Of a stretch of 64,000 bases of DNA, positions 8,099-15,961 are shown in pieces; position 1 is the stretch's first letter; the number at the start of each line of letters is the position of its first letter. The stretch covers positions 10,366-74,365 of the forward strand of contig CAZDIJ010000006.1 in the NCBI GenBank assembly GCA_964505475.1, in the 5' to 3' direction. The position numbers and the translations under genes are program-made. Source of the stretch: JAGXQV01 sp964505475 (lineage in GTDB: Bacteria; Pseudomonadota; Gammaproteobacteria; Burkholderiales; Sulfuricellaceae). The notes beneath the pieces were generated by a model that was not told the origin of the DNA, searched no databases, and was given only the letters and a program-made list of their open reading frames with translations.

Positions 8099-8436
8099 GA
8101 ATTTAACGCTTCGAGTATCGTTTCAAGCACGGCAGCCGTCTCCTGCCACACCTGGTTATCCCAAAACCGCAACACCCGAAATCCTCGTTCTTCGATTTGC
8201 CGGTCTCTATGGCTATCGTATTGCGAGCTGTCTTGATGCTGCCCACCATCCAATTCGATGACCAGTTTGGTTTCGATGCAGGCGAAATCGGCGATATAGG
8301 AACCAATAGGAACTTGGCGCCGGAAACGATGGCCGCCAATTTGCCGGTCGCGCAGAAAGCGCCAGAGGTGGCGTTCGGTATCGGTTGCTTGGTTTCTCAG
8401 GGTGCGAGCGCGCTGTTGCAGGGTGGGGTTGCGCAT
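8074..8436 (-). CDS. DUF559-domain endonuclease-like protein
   Basis: 120 aa. Hallmarks of DUF559 (Vsr/PD-(D/E)XK-like nuclease fold) are present: RNQATDTERHLWRFLR, then GHRFRRQVPIGSYIADFACIE and LVIELDGGQHQD, with D in IADF and E-x-D in IELDG as likely catalytic residues, and GFRVLRFWDNQV. The last residues (NSPHPSLPP) are translated from a flanking repeat. The gene is enclosed by ~90-base inverted repeats on each side and is oriented opposite to its neighbours, so gene plus repeats look like one inserted unit. Biological role is unknown for the family; a nuclease acting on its own flanking repeats is a hypothesis. Confidence 0.85.
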   Translation of the reverse strand: MRNPTLQQRARTLRNQATDTERHLWRFLRDRQIGGHRFRRQVPIGSYIADFACIETKLVIELDGGQHQDSSQYDSHRDRQIEERGFRVLRFWDNQVWQETAAVLETILEALNSPHPSLPP

Positions 8437-8445
8437 ATTTATTCA

Positions 8446-8540
8446 TTCCCCCCATCCCAACCTTCCCCCGCAAGCGAGGGAAGGAGGCCTACTCCCTCCC
8501 TTGCGCGCAGCGCGGGGGAGGGCCGGGGTGGGGGCAGCAA
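8446..8540. repeat. right inverted repeat of the DUF559 unit
   Basis: Mirror image of 8009-8098: CCCCCCATCCCAACCTTCCC, then hairpins CCTTCCCCCGCAAGCGAGGG and CTCCCTTGCGCG/CGCGGGGGAGGG, ending GGGGTGGGGGC. It sits between the DUF559 start codon and the aldolase stop. The same C-rich motifs form the core of the MITE-like elements at 30673 and 62743. Confidence 0.85.
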
Positions 8541-8543
8541 TCG

Positions 8544-9468
8544 TCAGGCGACGGTCACTTCCTTCGCCAGATACACATCCTGAATGGCATTCAACAGCGT
8601 CACTCCGTCCTGCATCGGCTTCTGGAAAGCCTTGCGCCCGGAGATCAACCCCATGCCGCCGGCGCGTTTGTTGATGACGGCGGTGCGCACCGCTTGTTCC
8701 AGATCGTTTTCCCCCGACGAACCGCCCGAATTGATTAGCCCGGCGCGCCCCATGTAGCAGTTGGCGACCTGGTAGCGCACCAAGTCGATGGGGTGGTCGC
8801 TGGTCAGTTCCGAATACACCTTGGGATGGGTCTTGCCGAACTTGATGGCGTTGTAGCCGCCGTTGTTCTCGGCCATTTTCTGCTTGACGATGTCGGCCTC
8901 GATGGTGGNNNNNNNNNNTGATTTCCTGGATCTGCCGGCGCGACTCGGGCGAGCCGTAATACACCGTGGCGCCGACCGCCACCGCGCCCATGTCGAAGGC
9001 CTGATCGACGCTGGCGAACAGGGTCTGGTCGTAGATCGCCGGGAAGGTGAGGATTTCGTTGTGGTTGATCTTCACCAGGAAGGGAATCTTGTGCGCGTAT
9101 TTGCGCGCCACCGATCCCAGCACGCCCAGCGTCGAGGCCACTGCGTTGCAGCCGCCCTCGATGGCGAGCTTGACGATGTTTTCCGGGTCGAAGTAGATGG
9201 GGTTGGGGGCGAAGGAAGCGCCGCCGGAATGCTCGATGCCTTGGTCGACCGGGAGGATGGAGAGGTAGCCGCTACCCGCCATGCGCCCATGGCCGTACAT
9301 GGTCTGCAACGCACGCAGCACGCCGGGCTTGCGGTCTTTCTGCGCCACCACCCGATCCACGTAATCCGGCCCGGGCAGATGAAGCATGTCTTTCGGAATG
9401 CCCTTGCATTGGTAGGTCAGCAGCGATTCGGCTTCGTTGCCGAGCAGTTGGGCTATATCGGTCATCAT
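8544..9468 (-). CDS. fbaB: class I fructose-bisphosphate aldolase (FbaB/DhnA type), interrupted by an assembly gap
   Basis: The N-terminal part (from 9468, GGAGAGG upstream) reads 182 residues to ...SPESRRQIQEI. The C-terminal part (after the gap) reads ...TIEADIVKQKMAENNGGYNAIKFGKT... to the stop at 8544. The two parts are in different frames only because the N run is a placeholder. Motifs GSGYLSILPVDQGIEHS and GRAGLINSGGSSG are typical of DhnA-type TIM-barrel aldolases that use a Schiff-base lysine. By comparison with the family's ~345-350 residues, about 45-50 residues are missing. Role: cleavage or condensation of fructose 1,6-bisphosphate in glycolysis and gluconeogenesis. Confidence 0.85.
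8909..8918. other. assembly gap (10 N)
   Basis: Ten Ns inside the aldolase gene. The coding frame does not match across it, and roughly 45-50 residues expected from the family are absent, so the true gap is probably ~130-150 bases rather than 10. Confidence 0.97.
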
Positions 9469-9508
9469 CCTCTCCTGTTTGTAAGAATCCGACTTAAGTT
9501 ATAGCAGA

Positions 9509-9781
9509 TTATCCGGCAGCGGCGGCGCCCTGCTCGGGCACGATATGCGCCTTGACGGCTTCCAGCGCGTCGCGCAGGGTTTCCTCGGAGACTTCGTTGA
9601 GGCACTCGGCGAGCATGTCGGCGGCGTCGTAGGTATCCTGCGGCAACTGGTCGGGATCGAGTTCGGCGACGAAGGCGGCGGCGGCTCCGGCGATCTTCAG
9701 CAGGGTCTGGCGTTCTTTCATCAGGATTTCCATTTCGCTGCGCAGCATGGCGATTTCCTGATCTTTAATGGCGTGGGGCAT
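9509..9781 (-). CDS. small conserved-type protein of unknown function
   Basis: 90 aa, soluble and acidic. The N-terminal third is a heptad-rich helix (IAMLRSEMEILMKERQTLLKIAG) likely to form a coiled coil; the rest is helical and acidic (LDPDQLPQDTYDAADMLAECLNEV) with an Ala-rich tail. No catalytic motif is seen. It lies upstream of the aldolase gene on the same strand with a 40-base gap. Codon use and GC match the surroundings, so it is a plausible real gene. Confidence 0.65.
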   Translation of the reverse strand: MPHAIKDQEIAMLRSEMEILMKERQTLLKIAGAAAAFVAELDPDQLPQDTYDAADMLAECLNEVSEETLRDALEAVKAHIVPEQGAAAAG

Positions 9782-9844
9782 GATTGTTTTCCTGGTCGTG
9801 GGCGGATGCCCGAATAGTGGGATGCTCCTAAAGCTTTGTCAACG

Positions 9845-10357
9845 ATGGCCGTCATATCCAGAATGAATTCCATGATTGCGGTTTCCCGTCACCTCGCCCG
9901 CTGCGGAGTGCTGTATCTGGCGGCGCTGCTGGCCGGTTGCGGCAGCGCGCCGCCGCAGCACATGCCCTCGCAAAATCGCGAGCCGGCCAGCGAAGTGGTG
10001 ATGTACGCGCTGGGGCTGATGGGCGTCGATTACCGCTTTGGCGGCAAGAACCCGGAAAGCGGCCTGGATTGCAGCGGCATGGTGAGCTACATTTACCGTG
10101 AGGCGCTGGGCGTCGAGTTGCCGCCCAATGCCGCGCGCCTCGCGCAAATCGGCCGGGAAATCGAAGCAACCCGCCTGGCGCCGGGTGACCTGGTGTTTTT
10201 CAACACCACCGGCAAATCCTTTTCCCACGTCGGCATTTATCTCGGCGACGACCGTTTCATCCACGCCCCGAGCAGCAACGGCAAAATCAAGATCAGCAAT
10301 CTCAAGTCCGGCTATTACGCCAAGCGTTTCGAGGCGGCGCGGACTTTCTTCGATTGA
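9845..10357 (+). CDS. NlpC/P60-family lipoprotein, peptidoglycan endopeptidase
   Basis: About 170 aa. The signal sequence ends in a lipobox (LAALLAGC), so the mature protein is a lipoprotein. The NlpC/P60 domain shows the catalytic Cys in GLDCSGMVSYIY, His in FSHVGIYLG and a second polar His in FIHAPSSNG, plus the PGDLVFF strand. These enzymes cut D-Glu-meso-DAP bonds in wall peptides. The start is uncertain: ATGs at 9845, 9863 and 9872 all leave the signal peptide intact. The gene is divergent from the small coiled-coil gene. Confidence 0.9.
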   Translation: MAVISRMNSMIAVSRHLARCGVLYLAALLAGCGSAPPQHMPSQNREPASEVVMYALGLMGVDYRFGGKNPESGLDCSGMVSYIYREALGVELPPNAARLAQIGREIEATRLAPGDLVFFNTTGKSFSHVGIYLGDDRFIHAPSSNGKIKISNLKSGYYAKRFEAARTFFD

Positions 10358-10369
10358 GCCGCGGGGCGC

Positions 10370-10978
10370 CTAATTGGGGTGGTCGGCCGCTTGCCAATCG
10401 TCGCACTCGCATTGCTTGGTGGAGGGGGTCAACGCTTTCAGGAAACCGTGTCCCTTGTCGAGCAGCAACCGGCACGTGCCGTCGCTATCCTCGACAAAGC
10501 GGAACAGGCCGGACTGGAATGCCCGCGCGCCTTCCCAATGGATGCAGGTGCCGCAGACCCGCTCGCTGGGGGGCATGGAAATCAGGTTGAACATGACGGC
10601 TGGTCTTCCTTTTCGTAGCGGGGGGATGGTGTCGATTTTTCCGGTCGAGATTTCGGCCTGTTCGATCAGGCGGGCGTATTTGGCCAGCAGGCGGTCAGCG
10701 CTGGGTGAAATTCTCAATTCGATCATGCGCTTGTCGGCGGGGTTGGTGTCCTTGTCGATCATTCCGAGGCCGATCAGGCGATTGAGCCGCCTTTGCACGG
10801 TGGAGGCCGCCGCCAGGTCGAGAAGAAATAATTGCTTTAAAGTCAGTGCGTTGCCGTTCTTTTGATGAAAACCGACCTCGATGACGATGCTGTAGTCAAC
10901 TAGGGTTTGAAGCATGTAGAGGTGCTTCCGCTGGAAAATGCTGAGCAGCCAGAGGTTGTAAAACGCGTTGGTTTTCAT
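10370..10978 (-). CDS. MarR-like winged-helix protein with a Cys-rich C-terminal domain
   Basis: 202 aa. Residues ~15-125 form a MarR-type winged helix: a helix pair around LTLKQLFLLDLAAASTVQRRLNRLIGLGMI, and a wing DKDTNPADKRMIELRIS. The C-terminal ~75 residues are an added module with Cys in RVCGTCIHWEG, GTCRLL and KQCECDDW: five cysteines plus His that could bind a metal or cluster. MarR proteins are usually ~140-150 aa, so this is a fusion or extension. A perfect palindrome lies ~50 bases upstream of its start. It may be a metal- or redox-responsive regulator; the target is not evident. Confidence 0.75.
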   Translation of the reverse strand: MKTNAFYNLWLLSIFQRKHLYMLQTLVDYSIVIEVGFHQKNGNALTLKQLFLLDLAAASTVQRRLNRLIGLGMIDKDTNPADKRMIELRISPSADRLLAKYARLIEQAEISTGKIDTIPPLRKGRPAVMFNLISMPPSERVCGTCIHWEGARAFQSGLFRFVEDSDGTCRLLLDKGHGFLKALTPSTKQCECDDWQAADHPN

Positions 10979-11025
10979 GTTGCCGGCAACTTTAACTGAA
11001 TCCAGCGCCAGTTCAACGGCAATTT

Positions 11026-11042
11026 ATAGTCAAACTGACTAT
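11026..11042. promoter_or_regulatory. palindromic operator upstream of the MarR-like gene
   Basis: Arms ATAGTCA and TGACTAT are perfect inverted repeats around AAC, 17 bp in all. It lies 48 bases upstream of the MarR-like start in the divergent gap. Size and symmetry fit MarR-family operators; use by this regulator is inferred. Confidence 0.6.
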
Positions 11043-11182
11043 GGTTATTTGCATTTTTCATGCCTTCCCCGGCAGCCTGAAAAAGCCTCCGATCTTCCCA
11101 AACGGCCTGACGGCAAGGCATCTGGAGCGTTTTCCTCTTGCAATTGTTAAAATTATCCCCATTTAGCCCTTGTATTTTTGAG

Positions 11183-11212
11183 TATAATTCCGTGTTTTCA
11201 AAATTTTGGAGG
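11183..11212 (+). promoter_or_regulatory. -10 element and ribosome site of fmdB
   Basis: A perfect TATAAT at 11183-11188 without a good -35, then GGAGG at 11208-11212 five bases before the ATG at 11218. The strong ribosome site decides the fmdB start in favour of MPIYEYRC over an in-frame upstream TTG. Confidence 0.6.
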
Positions 11213-11217
11213 TTGCC

Positions 11218-11469
11218 ATGCCCATTTATGAATATCGTTGTTCTTCTTGCGGCTCCCAAAAGGAACACATGCAGAAGATGAGCGACCCGCTGCTGACCGC
11301 TTGCCCGGAATGCGGCAAGGAGACCTATGCCAAGATGCTCACCGCCGCCGGCTTTCAACTGAAGGGCAGCGGCTGGTACCAGACCGATTTCAAGGGCGGC
11401 TGCGCCGCGCCCAAGGAAAGCCAGCCGGCCGCGCCGGCATGCGGCGGCGGTTGCGGCTGCGCCGGCTAA
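11218..11469 (+). CDS. FmdB-family zinc-ribbon protein
   Basis: 83 aa beginning MPIYEYRCSSCG, the FmdB/CxxC_CxxC_SSSS signature. The zinc ribbon is CSSC and CPEC separated by ~20 residues. The tail is Cys/Gly-rich (CGGGCGCAG), also common in the family. The function is not firmly known and is often described as putative regulatory. Its stop abuts the DUF502 start, and the fmdB-DUF502-aspS order is common in betaproteobacteria; here a nitroreductase gene is interposed. Confidence 0.9.
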   Translation: MPIYEYRCSSCGSQKEHMQKMSDPLLTACPECGKETYAKMLTAAGFQLKGSGWYQTDFKGGCAAPKESQPAAPACGGGCGCAG

Positions 11470-12099
11470 ATGTTCAAGCGCTATTTCATCACCGGGCTGC
11501 TGATCTGGGTGCCGCTCGGCATCACGGTGTGGGTGCTCAACCTGCTGATCGGCACCATGGATCAGAGCCTGTTGCTGCTGCCGGAAAGTCTGCGCCCGGA
11601 AAACAGCGTCGGCGTGTCGCTGCCCGGCCTGGGCGTGATATTGACGCTGGGCGTGATCCTGCTCACCGGCGTGCTTACCGCGAACATCGTCGGCCAGCGC
11701 CTGATTCGCTTCTGGGAAAGCGTGCTGGCGCGCATCCCGGTGGTGAAATCCATCTATTACAGCGTCAAGCAGGTCAGCGACACGCTGTTTTCCGGCAGCG
11801 GCGAAGCTTTCCGCAAGGTGCTGCTGGTGCATTATCCGCACCCCCAGGCCTGGTCGCTGGCTTTTCAGACCGCCATTCCGGGGCGCGGCGTCGCCTCGCG
11901 CCTGGATGGCGAATACGTCGGCGTGTTCATCCCGACGACGCCCAGCCCGGTCAACGGTTTTTATTTTTTCGTGAAGAAAAGCGAAACCATCGAACTCGAC
12001 ATCAGCGTGGACGATGCCCTGAAATACATCATCTCCATGGGGGTGGTGGCCTCGTCGGACAAGATGCCGGCCAGCGTCAGCGATTATCCGGGCAATTGA
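11470..12099 (+). CDS. DUF502-family membrane protein
   Basis: 209 aa. Two transmembrane helices lie near the N-terminus (FITGLLIWVPLGITVWVLNLLI and GLGVILTLGVILLTGVLTANI), followed by the conserved RIPVVKSIYYSVKQVSDTLF stretch and a soluble beta-rich domain with GVFIPTTPSPVNGFYFFV. These are the DUF502 hallmarks. The gene starts immediately after the fmdB stop, so translation is probably coupled. The biochemical function of the family is unknown. Confidence 0.9.
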   Translation: MFKRYFITGLLIWVPLGITVWVLNLLIGTMDQSLLLLPESLRPENSVGVSLPGLGVILTLGVILLTGVLTANIVGQRLIRFWESVLARIPVVKSIYYSVKQVSDTLFSGSGEAFRKVLLVHYPHPQAWSLAFQTAIPGRGVASRLDGEYVGVFIPTTPSPVNGFYFFVKKSETIELDISVDDALKYIISMGVVASSDKMPASVSDYPGN

Positions 12100-12112
12100 G
12101 CCGCTACCCGTC

Positions 12113-12850
12113 ATGAACGAAACCCTGAAAACCCTGACCAGCCATCGGTCGATCCGCAGCTATACCGCGGAACCCGTGACGGACGAGCAGCTCGACGCCA
12201 TCGTTCATGCCGCGCAATCCGCCCCTTCGTCGATCAACGGCCAGCAGGTGTCGATTATTTGCGTGCAGGATCAAGCCAATCGGCTGCGCATTGCCGAATT
12301 GTCAGGCGGTCAGCCGTGGGTCGCGCAGGCGCCGGCGTTCCTGCTGTTCTGCGCCGATTTCCACCGCGCCCACCTTGCCGCTCGGATGCGCGGCCATGAA
12401 CTGGCCATCACCGGAAGCGTCGAGGCGCTGATCGTCGGCGCCTGCGATGTCGGCCTGGCCATGGGCAACGCCATTGCCGCCGCCGAATCGCTGGGGCTGG
12501 GCATCGTTCCCATCGGCGGGGTGCGCAACCAGCCGCAGGCTTTGGTGGAATTGCTGGGTTTGCCGCGCTACGTGTTTCCCATTTGCGGCCTGGTGGTCGG
12601 CCATCCCGCCTCGCAAACCGCGCTCAAGCCGCGCCTGCCGCGCGCTGCGGTGTTCCACCGCGAGAAATACCAGCCCGACCTGCAACCCCTGATCGAGGAA
12701 TACGATCCCATTCTGGCTTCCTTCATGGAGCGGGCGACGCAAGGCCGCCTCACCAAGCCCTGGTCGCAAGCCGTGGCCGAATTCTACGACCACCTGTATT
12801 TTCCCGACATTCGCGCCGCCCTGGAAAAACAGGGCTTCGATTGCAAATAG
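12113..12850 (+). CDS. nitroreductase-family NADPH-dependent flavin oxidoreductase (NfsA-like)
   Basis: 245 aa. The N-terminal HRSIRSYTAEPVTDEQLDAI and APSSINGQQVS motifs bind FMN; GLGIVPIGGVRNQPQALVELLGLP is the conserved middle segment, and the C-terminal REKYQPDLQPLIEEYD resembles NfsA/Frp proteins. Expected activity is two-electron reduction of flavins, quinones or nitro compounds with NAD(P)H. It begins 13 bases after DUF502 and sits between that gene and aspS, where related genomes usually have none. Confidence 0.88.
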   Translation: MNETLKTLTSHRSIRSYTAEPVTDEQLDAIVHAAQSAPSSINGQQVSIICVQDQANRLRIAELSGGQPWVAQAPAFLLFCADFHRAHLAARMRGHELAITGSVEALIVGACDVGLAMGNAIAAAESLGLGIVPIGGVRNQPQALVELLGLPRYVFPICGLVVGHPASQTALKPRLPRAAVFHREKYQPDLQPLIEEYDPILASFMERATQGRLTKPWSQAVAEFYDHLYFPDIRAALEKQGFDCK

Positions 12851-12889
12851 ATTTTCCGTTTCAACCCTTTTATTTTTTGAAATTCAATC

Positions 12890-14689
12890 ATGCGAACTCA
12901 TTACTGTGGCGAACCGAACCGTAACCATCTGCAACAAACCGTGACCCTGTGCGGCTGGGCGCATCGCCGCCGCGACCACGGCGGCGTCATCTTCATCGAC
13001 CTGCGCGACCGCGAAGGGCTGGTGCAGGTGGTATGCGACCCGGACCGCGCCGAAACCTTCGCCACCGCCGAGAAAATCCGCAACGAATTCGTGCTCAAGA
13101 TTACCGGCGTGGTGCGCGACCGCCCCGAAGGCACCGTCAACCCCAACCTCTCCACCGGCGAGATCGAGGTGCTGGCGCATACCATCGAAATCCTCAACGC
13201 CTCCGCCACGCCGCCGTTCCAGCTCGACGACGAGAACCTCAGCGAAAACGTGCGCCTGACGCACCGCTACATCGACCTGCGCCGCCCGCAGATGCAGAAC
13301 AACATGAAACTGCGCTACCGCGTCGCCAAGACCCTGCGCGACGCCCTGGACGGCCACGGCTTCATGGAAATCGAAACGCCGATGCTGACCCGCTCCACCC
13401 CGGAAGGCGCGCGCGACTACCTGGTGCCGTCGCGCGTCCACCCCGGCCACTTTTTCGCCCTGCCGCAGTCGCCGCAGTTGTTCAAGCAACTGCTGATGGT
13501 GTCCGGCTTCGACCGCTATTTCCAGATCGTCAAATGCTTCCGCGACGAAGACCTCAGAGCCGACCGCCAGCCCGAATTCACCCAGGTGGACATCGAGACC
13601 TCGTTCATGGACGAAGTGGCGATTACCAACCTGGTCGAGGACATGCTGCGTAAGCTGTTCAAGGGCGTGCTCAACGTCGAACTGCCCGATCCGCTGCCGC
13701 GCCTCACCTACAAGGAAGCGATGAACCGCTACGGTTCGGACAAGCCCGACCTGCGCGTGACGCTGGAACTGACCGAACTCACCGACGCGATGAAGGATGT
13801 CGATTTCAAGGTATTCAGCGCCCCCGCCAACGCCGCCAACGGCCGCGTCGCCGCGCTGCGCATCCCCAAGGGTGGCGAAATCACCCGCGGTGAAATCGAC
13901 GCCTACACCCAGTTCGCCGGCATCTACGGCGCCAAGGGACTGGCCTACATCAAGGTCAACGATGTCGCCAAGGGACGCGACGGCCTGCAATCGCCGATCG
14001 TCAAGAACCTCCACGACGCCGCCCTGAAAGCCATCGTCGAGCGCACCGGCGCCACCGACGGCGACCTGATCTTCTTCGGCGCAGACAAGGCCAAGGTGGT
14101 CAACGAAGCCCTCGGCGCCCTGCGCGTCAAGATCGGCCACGAGCGCGGCCTGGTCACCGGCGAGGCATGGAAGCCGCTGTGGGTGGTCGATTTCCCGATG
14201 TTCGAGTACAACGAAGACGAAAAGCGCTGGGACGCTCTGCATCACCCCTTCACCGCCCCCTTCGACGGGCATGAGGAACTTCTCGAAAGCGACCCCGGCA
14301 AAGCCCTGTCGAAAGCCTACGACATCGTGCTGAACGGCTGGGAAATCGGCGGCGGCTCGGTGCGTATCCACCGCCAGGAAGTCCAGTCCAAGGTGTTCAG
14401 CGCCCTCAACATCAGCGCCGAGGAAGCCCAGGAAAAATTCGGCTTCCTCCTCGAAGCCCTGCAATACGGCGCCCCGCCCCACGGCGGCCTGGCGCTCGGC
14501 CTCGACCGCCTGGTCACCCTGATGGCCGGCGCCGAATCCATCCGCGACGTGATCGCCTTCCCCAAGACCCAGCGCGCCGCGTGCCTGCTGACCAATGCGC
14601 CGAACACGGTGGATGAGAAGCAGCTCAAGGAACTGCATATTCGTTTGCGCCAGCAGGTGCAAACGCAGGTGGAAGTAGAGAAGGAGTAA
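12890..14689 (+). CDS. aspS: aspartyl-tRNA synthetase
   Basis: 599 aa, normal length for bacterial AspRS. The N-terminal OB-fold anticodon-binding domain is WAHRRRDHGGVIFIDLRDREG. Class II motif 2 is FQIVKCFRDEDLRADRQPEFTQ, the GAD insertion domain lies in the middle (~280-410), and motif 3 is APPHGGLALGLDRLV. It charges tRNA-Asp, and possibly tRNA-Asn if the organism lacks AsnRS, which cannot be judged here. The gene is followed by a palindromic repeat. Confidence 0.97.
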   Translation: MRTHYCGEPNRNHLQQTVTLCGWAHRRRDHGGVIFIDLRDREGLVQVVCDPDRAETFATAEKIRNEFVLKITGVVRDRPEGTVNPNLSTGEIEVLAHTIEILNASATPPFQLDDENLSENVRLTHRYIDLRRPQMQNNMKLRYRVAKTLRDALDGHGFMEIETPMLTRSTPEGARDYLVPSRVHPGHFFALPQSPQLFKQLLMVSGFDRYFQIVKCFRDEDLRADRQPEFTQVDIETSFMDEVAITNLVEDMLRKLFKGVLNVELPDPLPRLTYKEAMNRYGSDKPDLRVTLELTELTDAMKDVDFKVFSAPANAANGRVAALRIPKGGEITRGEIDAYTQFAGIYGAKGLAYIKVNDVAKGRDGLQSPIVKNLHDAALKAIVERTGATDGDLIFFGADKAKVVNEALGALRVKIGHERGLVTGEAWKPLWVVDFPMFEYNEDEKRWDALHHPFTAPFDGHEELLESDPGKALSKAYDIVLNGWEIGGGSVRIHRQEVQSKVFSALNISAEEAQEKFGFLLEALQYGAPPHGGLALGLDRLVTLMAGAESIRDVIAFPKTQRAACLLTNAPNTVDEKQLKELHIRLRQQVQTQVEVEKE

Positions 14690-14693
14690 CGTC

Positions 14694-14839
14694 GTAGGGC
14701 AATCCGCGAAGCGCATTGCACCGGATGTAACATAGCGCGTAAGGTAGGGTATTGCGCCGAATGTAAACGACTCCCCGTATCCGGGCGTCGCCTTTTCTTC
14801 ACCACCCGGTGCAATGCGCTATCGCGGATTGCACCCTAC
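14694..14839. repeat. long inverted repeat with GCAATCCGCG / CGCATTGCACC arms
   Basis: Left arm GTAGGGCAATCCGCGAAGCG then CATTGCACCGG, right arm CCGGTGCAATGCGCTATCGC then GGATTGCACCCTAC. The arms are near-perfect complements around ~85 bases that include a partial internal copy (GGTAGGGTATTGCGCCGAATG). It occupies the entire gap between aspS and tfoX. Confidence 0.85.
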
Positions 14840-14857
14840 AATCTGTGGACTCCCGCC

Positions 14858-15223
14858 ATGGCCAAACGCACCGAGTTCGTCGATTTCGTCATCGAGCAAC
14901 TGGCGCCCCTCGGCGCGGTTCTGGCGAAGGCGATGTTCGGCGGGTTCGGGGTGTACCTGGACGATCTGATGTTCGCGATCATCGTCGACGACAGCCTGTA
15001 CTTCAAGGCGGATGCCGCGACCCGCGAGGCATTCGCGGCGTTGGGGCTGCGGCCGTTCACCTATTCCTCGCGCGGCAAGACGGTGGCCATGCAGTATTAC
15101 GAAGCGCCGCCGGATGTCTTCGAATCTCCCGATGCCATGCGCGATTGGGGGCAATTGGCTGTCGGCGCGGCCTTGCGGGCGCGGAAAAACTCCGCGCCTC
15201 GCTCGAGCGGCTCCACTAGATGA
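14858..15223 (+). CDS. TfoX/Sxy N-terminal-domain protein
   Basis: 121 aa. Starts MAKRTEFVDFVIEQLAPLG, then AKAMFGGFGVYLDDLMFAIIVDDSLYFKAD and FTYSSRGKTVAMQYYEAP, the TfoX_N pattern. The C-terminal domain of full-length TfoX/Sxy is missing, as in many stand-alone versions. Full-length relatives co-activate competence genes with CRP; short versions have no established role. The Ser/Arg-rich tail is not conserved-looking. Confidence 0.85.
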   Translation: MAKRTEFVDFVIEQLAPLGAVLAKAMFGGFGVYLDDLMFAIIVDDSLYFKADAATREAFAALGLRPFTYSSRGKTVAMQYYEAPPDVFESPDAMRDWGQLAVGAALRARKNSAPRSSGSTR

Positions 15224-15421
15224 TCCGCACACCAACCGCAACAGGGGGCAGCCCGCGCAGTGCATAATCTCCGAAGGGCATTGCGCCGGGGGAGCTTCCG
15301 CCTATCGTTGTTTAAAAGCTGTTTATAAATTCCCCCGCATACCCGACAGCCTAACGGTTTGGGCACAAGAGCGAGGGAAGGGGAAAGCCAACCCCGCTTG
15401 AGTTGGCGGGGATGATATTTT

Positions 15422-15961
15422 TTAAAACGGCTTCTTGGAGAGCAGTTTCTCGATTTCGCCGGACAGGGCGGGATGATCGAATTCCCGTCCGCCGATGGCG
15501 CGGAAGACCACCCGTCCGCCGCGGTCGATGATGAAGGTGGTCGGCAGCCCCTTGACCGGCCAGGCATCGAGAACGGCGGAATCCTTGTCGAGCAGGATGG
15601 GGAAGCTCGGCGGGGTGTCCAATTGGCCGGTGAAGGCGAAAACGGCGTCGCCGTCCTCTCCCACGTTTACCGCCAGCACCAGAAAATCCCGGTCTTTCAG
15701 TTTTTGCCACAGGCGCTCCAGCGAAGGCAATTCGCGGCGGCAGGGCGGGCACCAGCTCGCCCAGAAATTCAGCAATATCACTTTTCCCCGTAAATCGGCG
15801 AGCCGGTGGGTTTTTCCGTCCAGGTCTTGCAGCGTGAAGTCCTTGGCCGGCGGTTTGCCGGCGACGGCGCTCAGCGCCGGTTTCGGCTCGGCGGCGAGCG
15901 TTCCCATGGAAAACACCATGGCCGCCCACAGTAGCGTTGCAAACCTAGCGATCCTCGGCAC
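15422..15961 (-). CDS. TlpA/ResA-like periplasmic thiol-disulfide oxidoreductase
   Basis: 179 aa with a signal peptide (~23 residues). The thioredoxin fold carries the WCPPC active site in LLNFWASWCPPCRRELPSLE and the cis-Pro in KGLPTTFIIDRGG. It probably reduces disulfides in the periplasm, for example for cytochrome c maturation or sulfur-compound handling. The start overlaps the end of the preceding exported protein gene by 17 bases, and a rhodanese gene lies before that, giving a three-gene exported sulfur operon. Confidence 0.92.
   Translation of the reverse strand: MPRIARFATLLWAAMVFSMGTLAAEPKPALSAVAGKPPAKDFTLQDLDGKTHRLADLRGKVILLNFWASWCPPCRRELPSLERLWQKLKDRDFLVLAVNVGEDGDAVFAFTGQLDTPPSFPILLDKDSAVLDAWPVKGLPTTFIIDRGGRVVFRAIGGREFDHPALSGEIEKLLSKKPF

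Noticed and set aside
8544..9468. Frameshift pseudogene of the aldolase
   Set aside because: The frame change coincides with the N run, so it is an assembly artefact, not a mutation.
12884..14716. 610-codon minus-strand frame opposite aspS
   Set aside because: Exact antisense of a full-length AspRS with all class II motifs; no protein features of its own.
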